Part shown: one piece after another, positions 6,930 through 10,841 of the stretch
How the letters are laid out: each line of letters opens with the position of its first letter
How positions within the stretch are numbered: position 1 is the first letter of the stretch
DNA from: Anaerolineales bacterium
Lineage (GTDB): Bacteria > Chloroflexota > Anaerolineae > 4572-78 > NAK82
Reading direction: 5' to 3'
Assembly (NCBI GenBank): GCA_024643945.1
Contig: JAHELX010000153.1
Location: 1-10,841 of the forward strand
Length of the DNA: 10,841 nt
Made by a program: the position numbers and the translations under genes
The notes under the pieces: generated by a model
Told to the model about the DNA's origin: nothing
Seen by the model: only the letters and a program-made list of their open reading frames with translations
Databases searched by the model: none

Positions 6930-7718
6930 TCACCTTTCTTGCGGCCTCTTTTCCGTTCGAGTGTCACCAGCGACGCGGCCGTCTACCAGCGTCACCTGCC
7001 GGCCCGCGTAGCGGCTGATATCGCGCTCGTGGGTTACCACGATGATCGTATGCCCGTCGGCGTTCAGGTTGGCGAACAGTTCCAGAACCGACGTTCTGGT
7101 AGCCTCGTCTAGATTACCGGTCGGCTCATCAGCCATCAGGATTGGCGGATCGTTGGCCAGCGCACGGGCAATGGCCGCTCGCTGTTGTTCCCCACCCGAT
7201 AGGGCGGCGGGTAGCTTGTCGGCCTGATCCGCGATGCCCACGCGATCCAGCAACTTCAGGGCCTTGGGTCGGCGTTCGGCCCCCGGGATGATCTCCGCAA
7301 AATCCATCGGCAGCATCACGTTCTCAGCCACCGTCAAGGTCGGCAGCAACTGGAAGAACTGAAATACAAGGCCAATCGTACGGCCACGCCATTCTGCAAG
7401 TTGCGACTCTGAAAGTGAGTCCACTCGCGTTCCGTCAACCGAGATTGCTCCGCTGGTAGGCCGATCGATACCCGCTAGGATGTTTAGCAGAGTCGTCTTA
7501 CCACTGCCGGATTTACCGACCACGGCGACAAACTCTCCCGCTTGGACCTGTAGGCTGACGCCTCCAAGAGCAGTGAAGGGCTGGGAGGGGGACTCGTAGG
7601 TCTTGACGATCTGGCGCAGGTCGATCATCGGTTCTGAAAGTGGCAGCCCCTCGCTTGCAGACCGATCGGCAATAACCTGGTGGCGCATGGGGGGTTCTAG
7701 TAATCGGTTGCTCATCAT
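6930..7718 (-). CDS. ABC transporter ATP-binding protein (MacB/LolD-like)
   Basis: A 262-residue cytoplasmic ATPase that powers the permease encoded 7 nt downstream. Seen: Walker A GKSGSGKT (68-75), Q-loop Gln120 in [17 protein letters not shown], signature LSGGEQQR (173-180), Walker B ILMADEPT (193-200) with GNLD after it, and the switch His230. The Q-loop region and GNLD are typical of the LolD/MacB branch rather than importers. About 30 residues of weakly conserved N-terminal extension precede the domain, so a later start (Met11 or Met31) cannot be excluded. The ATG at 7718 is favoured by AGGAG (7732-7728) 9 nt upstream. It is the first gene of the five-gene operon and is expected to be repressed by the divergent TetR protein. 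Confidence 0.95.
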   Translation of the reverse strand: MMSNRLLEPPMRHQVIADRSASEGLPLSEPMIDLRQIVKTYESPSQPFTALGGVSLQVQAGEFVAVVGKSGSGKTTLLNILAGIDRPTSGAISVDGTRVDSLSESQLAEWRGRTIGLVFQFFQLLPTLTVAENVMLPMDFAEIIPGAERRPKALKLLDRVGIADQADKLPAALSGGEQQRAAIARALANDPPILMADEPTGNLDEATRTSVLELFANLNADGHTIIVVTHERDISRYAGRQVTLVDGRVAGDTRTEKRPQER

Positions 7719-7810
7719 ATTTCTGTTCTCCTCTCGTTACTCCTCGGATGCCACTCTCCCCAGGGCAAAGCCTAGTCGCCGGAGTCCTGGCAATCCTGGG
7801 AAAATAGATC

Positions 7811-7839
7811 TTGCTCCTTTCAGAGAAATCGTCTATATT
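7811..7839 (+). promoter_or_regulatory. Candidate promoter of the tetR gene
   Basis: On the plus strand TTGCTC (7811-7816) is followed after 17 nt by TATATT (7834-7839). Transcription would start near 7846, inside the 21-bp palindrome, which would allow autorepression. A weaker alternative, TTGGAT (7901-7906) with TACATA (7924-7929), would start nearer the gene. Confidence 0.45.
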
Positions 7840-7860
7840 TAATGAACACAGTGTTCGTTA
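7840..7860. promoter_or_regulatory. TetR operator: 21-bp near-perfect palindrome
   Basis: The half-sites TAATGAACAC (7840-7849) and GTGTTCGTTA (7851-7860) are symmetric around A7850, with 9 of 10 positions paired; the core GAACAC-A-GTGTTC is perfect. Size and symmetry suit a TetR dimer. It lies directly downstream of both the leftward and rightward -10 boxes, covering both predicted start points, so a bound repressor should block both transcripts. Binding by the neighbouring regulator is inferred from position. Confidence 0.75.
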
Positions 7861-7863
7861 TTA

Positions 7864-7893
7864 TTTATATAACGAGAAGTCGCCTCCCGTCAA
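7864..7893 (-). promoter_or_regulatory. Promoter of the ABC transporter operon
   Basis: On the minus strand TTGACG (7893-7888, five of six consensus bases) is followed after 18 nt by TATAAA (7869-7864). The predicted start lies near 7857, within the operator, giving a leader of about 140 nt before the ATPase ATG. That leader contains a 6-bp CCCAGG/CCTGGG inverted repeat (7759-7764 and 7795-7800) of unknown meaning. Confidence 0.6.
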
Positions 7894-7931
7894 CAATCAA
7901 TTGGATGAAAAAGTTCACTACCGTACATAGG

Positions 7932-7947
7932 ACCGAAATTGTTCGGT
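7932..7947. promoter_or_regulatory. Second palindrome just before the tetR ribosome site
   Basis: ACCGAA (7932-7937) and TTCGGT (7942-7947) are perfect complements with a 4-nt ATTG centre. They lie 3 nt ahead of the GGAAGGAG ribosome site of the regulator gene. The sequence differs from the 21-bp operator, so it is either a site for another protein or a small hairpin in the tetR leader. Confidence 0.4.
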
Positions 7948-7963
7948 AAGGAAGGAGTACTTA

Positions 7964-8548
7964 GTGAAGCAGGATAAACAAGATCGGCGTTCCCAGCGCA
8001 CCCGCCAACTGGTGAATTCTGCCATGATGGAACTCCTGTCGGAGAAACCCTTCAAGGCGATCACCGTTCAGGACATTCTGGATCGGGCCGGAATCGGGCG
8101 TTCTACGTTTTACAGCCACTACTACGATAAAGAAGACGTACACGCTTCTATGATGGAGCAGATGCTTGAGACGATGAACCAGCAGCTCTCCGAGAGGCAT
8201 GCCGGGCAAGAGATCCTGCCAAGCCTGGAGCTGTTCCAACATATCCACCAGGACCGACTGCATTTTCAAGCAGTGGCGGGGGGCCAAACCGGAGAGAGGT
8301 TGTGGGAAATGATGCAGACCGAGTTGGGCAGAATTATCGAACAGGCTCTTATATCTGCCGGCGAAGACACAAGTCCCCCGTCAACTCCTCTGACAGTGGT
8401 GTCTGCATACCTGGCCGGAGCCTTTCTCAACCTGCTCAAATGGTGGCTGAAGGCCGGGATGCCCTATGCACCGGAAGAGATGGATAGGATCTTCCGGCAA
8501 CTAGCTTTGCCTGGGGTGTGGGCAACATTAGAAAGAAAGAGCGAATAG
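7964..8548 (+). CDS. TetR/AcrR-family transcriptional regulator
   Basis: A 194-residue DNA-binding repressor of normal family length. Seen: an N-terminal helix-turn-helix domain, with ITVQDILDRAGIGRSTFYSH at residues 33-52 as the recognition region followed by YYDKEDV, and a helical C-terminal ligand/dimer domain containing hydrophobic helices around 143-165 (LAGAFLNLLKWWLKAGMP). This domain layout resembles the TetR C-terminal type often found with small-molecule regulators; the ligand is unknown. GTG 7964 is chosen because GGAAGGAG (7950-7957) lies 6 nt upstream and the frame begins close by. It is transcribed opposite to the exporter operon, with a shared operator between them, so self-repression and control of the pump, hydrolase and methyltransferase are likely. 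Confidence 0.93.
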   Translation: MKQDKQDRRSQRTRQLVNSAMMELLSEKPFKAITVQDILDRAGIGRSTFYSHYYDKEDVHASMMEQMLETMNQQLSERHAGQEILPSLELFQHIHQDRLHFQAVAGGQTGERLWEMMQTELGRIIEQALISAGEDTSPPSTPLTVVSAYLAGAFLNLLKWWLKAGMPYAPEEMDRIFRQLALPGVWATLERKSE

Positions 8549-8609
8549 ACTTGAGGCTTCCTCTAGCATGGGGATGCACAGGCATTCACTCCAAATCTGA
8601 AAGGTCACG

Positions 8610-8643
8610 GCAGCCCTGCTCGTGCCAGCGCAAGCAGGGCTGC
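8610..8643. terminator. Stem-loop between convergent genes, probable bidirectional terminator
   Basis: GCAGCCCTGCT (8610-8620) and AGCAGGGCTGC (8633-8643) form a perfect 11-bp stem with a 12-nt loop, placed between the ends of tetR (plus) and the BON gene (minus), whose stop codon is only 4 nt away. The T-tracts are weak on both sides (TCCTTC on plus), so it may act with Rho or as an mRNA 3'-end stabiliser. Confidence 0.65.
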
Positions 8644-8647
8644 TCCT

Positions 8648-9127
8648 TCACTGGACGTGCCCGTTCCCTTGTGGGGACACCACCAGGGCGTTGACGACGT
8701 CCTTCACGCCGGACACGCCTCGTGCCACGGCCTCGGCAGTCATCTGTTGGATCTCATCTTGAATACGCCCGATCAACGTCACCTCTCCGTGATACGACTT
8801 GATACGGATCACGTCGGTTACGAGTTGAAGACCGGGATGCGTGGCCAGCGCCTGGGCGACGGCCCGTTCAATGGCGGGGTCGTCCAGCAATTCGTTGCGG
8901 ATCGATTCCACGCCGGGGACTGTCGCCGCCAGCCGCGCAGCCGCATGTCGTAGCGCGACGCCGTGCACGACACCGCGCAAGATAGCCACGCCCTCGTTCA
9001 CTTCCACCTGAATAGGCGATTTAGTGGCGTAAAGGGGTCCGTAGCTCCGCAGAGCTTTGTATATCCTGGCGACGAGCTCTGCATCGGATGGGTGGCCGTT
9101 GCGGCTGCGTAACTTGTCAAAGATCAT
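8648..9127 (-). CDS. Protein with two BON domains
   Basis: A 159-residue protein made of two BON (bacterial OsmY and nodulation) domains at about residues 15-80 and 84-150. Each shows the family pattern: a helix, a strand around the glycine-rich VxLxGxV turn (VAILRGVVHG at 47-56 and VTLIGRIQDE at 116-125), then a helix ending in GVxxVxNxL (PGVESIRNEL at 71-80, SGVKDVVNAL at 139-148). BON domains are thought to bind lipid or protein partners in stress responses. No signal peptide is seen, so it should be cytoplasmic. The ATG at 9127 overlaps the previous stop as ATGA, with AGGAG 8 nt before it. It is the last gene of the copper ATPase operon; a role in copper stress or membrane maintenance is inference. 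Confidence 0.9.
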   Translation of the reverse strand: MIFDKLRSRNGHPSDAELVARIYKALRSYGPLYATKSPIQVEVNEGVAILRGVVHGVALRHAAARLAATVPGVESIRNELLDDPAIERAVAQALATHPGLQLVTDVIRIKSYHGEVTLIGRIQDEIQQMTAEAVARGVSGVKDVVNALVVSPQGNGHVQ

Positions 9128-9375
9128 CGTCTTGTCTCCTGACTGTTATGCGACTTCTTGCCCGGCCAGACTGTCCAGGGCAGCAAATCAGTGAGTGCAC
9201 CAAAACATAGAAGCCAGCATACAGTCAGGATAGCGATCAGCAGCACAACTGCCACGGCCAGGCCTACCCCCCAGCCAAAGAAAGGGACTACCAGCAGGCC
9301 TAAGAGGGGCAGAGTACAAATCCAGATAAAGAGGGCCAGGATAACCGGTACGTCCCGGGGAAGCCTCGACCTCAT
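9124..9375 (-). CDS. 83-residue membrane protein with two predicted spans
   Basis: I do not recognise the family. The product has a short basic N-terminus (MRSRLPRD), two hydrophobic segments at about residues 10-30 and 35-58 joined by PFFGWG, then an amphipathic tail with three Trp/Pro-rich turns (LLPWTVWPGKK) and a polar end. It contains Cys20, Cys53 and Cys57, which lie in the membrane segments and could matter next to a copper pump. The ATG at 9375 is chosen: it lies 1 nt after the ATPase stop codon, with GGTGA just ahead. A GTG at 9396 would add seven residues inside the ATPase gene. Overlap with the BON gene (ATGA) indicates coupled translation of all three genes. Confidence 0.75.
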   Translation of the reverse strand: MRSRLPRDVPVILALFIWICTLPLLGLLVVPFFGWGVGLAVAVVLLIAILTVCWLLCFGALTDLLPWTVWPGKKSHNSQETRR

Positions 9376-9376
9376 C

Positions 9377-10841
9377 TTATTCACCCGTCCTGTCACGCTG
9401 ATAAGCCGGCCGGATGTCTACCCGGCGCAGGCGGTTGGCGTTCCCCACTACCGTCGTAGAACTGGTGGCCATCGCAATCTCCGCCAGCACGGGATGCATC
9501 CAGCCGATAATGGCCGTCGGGATCATGACCACGTTGTAGAAGAAGGCCCAGAAGAGATTTTGCTTGATCTTGCGGAAGGTGGCCCGGCTCAGCTTAATGG
9601 CGCTGACCACGCCCGACAGGTAACCGCTGACCAGGGTCACATCCGAAGCTTCGATGGCGATGTCGGTGCCGGTGCCGATAGCGACGCCCACGTTGGCCTG
9701 GGTCAGGGCCGGGGCGTCGTTGATGCCGTCGCCCACAAAGGCCACCAGGCCGAACCGCTCCTGCAGCTTCTGCACCTCGGCCACTTTGCCGTCGGGCAGA
9801 ACTTCGGCCAGTACGTGGTCGATGCCAACCACCCGGGCAATGGCCTCGGCCGTGCGTTGATTGTCGCCGGTGATCATGGCCGTCTGGAGCCCCATCTCGT
9901 GTAGCTCGCGGATGGCTTCTACCGAGTCCTCCTTCAACGTGTCGGCCACCGCCACCACGCCGGCCAGGCTCCCATCGACGGCCACCAGCATCGCCGTCTT
10001 GGCCTCTTCCTCCAACCGCACCAGTTCGGCTTCCAGCGGGGCCGGGTCCAGGTTGTGCTCCGCCATCAGTCGTCGCGAGCCCACCAACACCCGGCTGCCG
10101 TTCACAGCGTCATCGAAGGTGATGGCATCATCGTGGCCACTGTGGGCCACCTGGTAGCCACTGCGGGCCACCTGGAAGGTGACCGAAGCCAGCACGCCCT
10201 TGCCGCGCACCGCCTGGAACTCGTGGGGCTCCCCCAAAGACACTCCCTGAGCCTCGGCTCGTTCGACGATGGCCCGTCCCAGCGGATGTTCGCTGCCTCG
10301 CTCGGCCGAACCGGCAGCCTGAAGCACCGACTCTGCGCCGAACCCGTTGACGGAGAGTACGTCCGTCACCTCCGGCCGGCCCTTGGTGATGGTTCCGGTT
10401 TTGTCGAAGACCACGATCTTTACATCCTTCAGCGTTTGGATGGCTTCGCCCGAGCGGATGAGGATGCCGTTCTCAGCCCCCATGCCACTGCCTACCATGA
10501 GCGCCGTCGGCGTGGCCAGGCCCAGGGCGCACGGGCAGGCGATGACCAACACCGCCACAGTAGAAACGACGGCGAGGGTAATCACTCCCAAATTGGCATT
10601 TACCCACGGCAGGAAGGTACCAGCTCCCACCAGAGGCTGCATCACGTGCGGGAAGAAGACCCAGGCCAGCAGGGTGACCAGGGCGATGCCGATGACCACC
10701 GGCACGAAGATGCCGGTAACCCGGTCGGCGAACTCCTGGATGGGCACCTTCGAGCCCTGGCATTCCTCTACCAGCTTGATGACCTGAGAGAGGAAGGTGT
10801 CTTTACCTACCCGGCTAGCCTCGATCTTTAACAACCCTTCC
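9377..10841 (-). CDS. copA: Cu(I)-exporting P1B-type ATPase, N-terminus outside window
   Basis: The C-terminal 487 residues of a heavy-metal pump in the cytoplasmic membrane; the frame is open to the right edge, so the HMA domains, first spans and TGE motif lie outside. Seen: the metal-binding CPC in CPCALGLATPT (10537-10529 for CPC), the phosphorylated Asp in DKTGT (10405), the HP motif in EHPLG, GxG in VRGKGV, TGDN, and the hinge GDGINDAPAL. The last spans carry the copper-type ligands YN (FFYNVVMIP) and MATSS. CPC plus YN plus MxxSS is the P1B-1 pattern for Cu(I)/Ag(I). The nucleotide-binding domain has an insertion with a tandem heptapeptide (separate entry). The TAA stop is 1 nt before the next gene. 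Confidence 0.94.
   Translation of the reverse strand, partial: EGLLKIEASRVGKDTFLSQVIKLVEECQGSKVPIQEFADRVTGIFVPVVIGIALVTLLAWVFFPHVMQPLVGAGTFLPWVNANLGVITLAVVSTVAVLVIACPCALGLATPTALMVGSGMGAENGILIRSGEAIQTLKDVKIVVFDKTGTITKGRPEVTDVLSVNGFGAESVLQAAGSAERGSEHPLGRAIVERAEAQGVSLGEPHEFQAVRGKGVLASVTFQVARSGYQVAHSGHDDAITFDDAVNGSRVLVGSRRLMAEHNLDPAPLEAELVRLEEEAKTAMLVAVDGSLAGVVAVADTLKEDSVEAIRELHEMGLQTAMITGDNQRTAEAIARVVGIDHVLAEVLPDGKVAEVQKLQERFGLVAFVGDGINDAPALTQANVGVAIGTGTDIAIEASDVTLVSGYLSGVVSAIKLSRATFRKIKQNLFWAFFYNVVMIPTAIIGWMHPVLAEIAMATSSTTVVGNANRLRRVDIRPAYQRDRTGE
10133..10174 (-). repeat. Two tandem 21-bp units inside copA
   Basis: Bases 10133-10153 and 10154-10174 match at 19 of 21 positions. In the protein they encode QVARSGY followed by QVAHSGH, then DDAITFDDA. 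The units lie in the nucleotide-binding domain between GKGV and LVGS, where most CopA proteins have a short turn. The in-frame repeat looks like a local duplication tolerated in a surface loop. Confidence 0.75.

Noticed and set aside
6923..6967. Upstream extension of the permease to 6967
   Set aside because: It would overlap the ATPase gene by 38 nt and adds a charged, non-conserved stretch. The ATG at 6922 has a good ribosome site.
10133..10174. Tandem units as a CRISPR or other array
   Set aside because: Only two directly abutting units without spacers, in frame inside copA.
9158..10831. Plus-strand frames opposite copA and the small membrane gene
   Set aside because: The minus strand carries all P-type ATPase motifs in order; the plus frames are His/Arg-rich antisense artefacts.

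Overview
The window looks like a bacterial chromosome segment of moderately high GC. Its genes mostly lie on the minus strand in tightly packed operons with good Shine-Dalgarno sites. The mix of FtsH, a stand-alone isoamylase-early-set (CBM48-like) protein, a MacB/FtsX-type exporter, a BON-domain protein and a Cu(I)-type P-ATPase would suit a Chloroflexota (Anaerolineae-like) genome. That assignment is inference; no rRNA or other phylogenetic marker is present. I see no tRNA, rRNA, CRISPR array, insertion sequence or integrase.

Layout from left to right. (1) Positions 1-1256, minus: the N-terminal 418 residues of the membrane protease FtsH, cut by the window edge just before its zinc site. 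Its upstream region (1257-1516) is unusually rich in inverted repeats: a hairpin that hides the ribosome binding site, an 11-bp long-range stem, and a compact potential three-way junction. (2) 1517-1873, minus: a small glycogen-binding-like protein, with a good sigma70-type promoter about 300 bases upstream. (3) 1874-2760: mostly non-coding, holding that promoter, several small palindromes, a decayed-looking heavy-metal-associated (HMA) domain fragment and a 68-base inverted-repeat element. (4) 2761-7718, minus: a five-gene operon, read from right to left as ABC ATPase, FtsX-like permease (8 predicted membrane spans), a 41-residue one-span membrane peptide, alpha/beta hydrolase and SAM-dependent methyltransferase. 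(5) 7719-7963: a control region in which a leftward and a rightward promoter face each other across one near-perfect palindrome, the likely operator. (6) 7964-8548, plus: a TetR-family regulator, followed by a bidirectional-looking terminator. (7) 8648-10841, minus: a copper-exporting P1B-ATPase (N-terminus outside the window), an 83-residue two-span membrane protein and a double-BON-domain protein, joined by a 1-nt gap and an ATGA overlap.

How the parts may work together. The TetR protein probably represses itself and the exporter operon through the shared operator. An inducing compound would then switch on a MacB-like pump together with a hydrolase and a methyltransferase that could modify the compound; this is a plausible but unproven chemical-defence or lipid/small-molecule handling unit. 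The right-hand operon is copper (or silver) efflux with two accessory proteins. FtsH, with its structured leader, is a membrane quality-control protease. The least familiar elements are the 41-residue peptide inside the exporter operon and the structured region upstream of ftsH.
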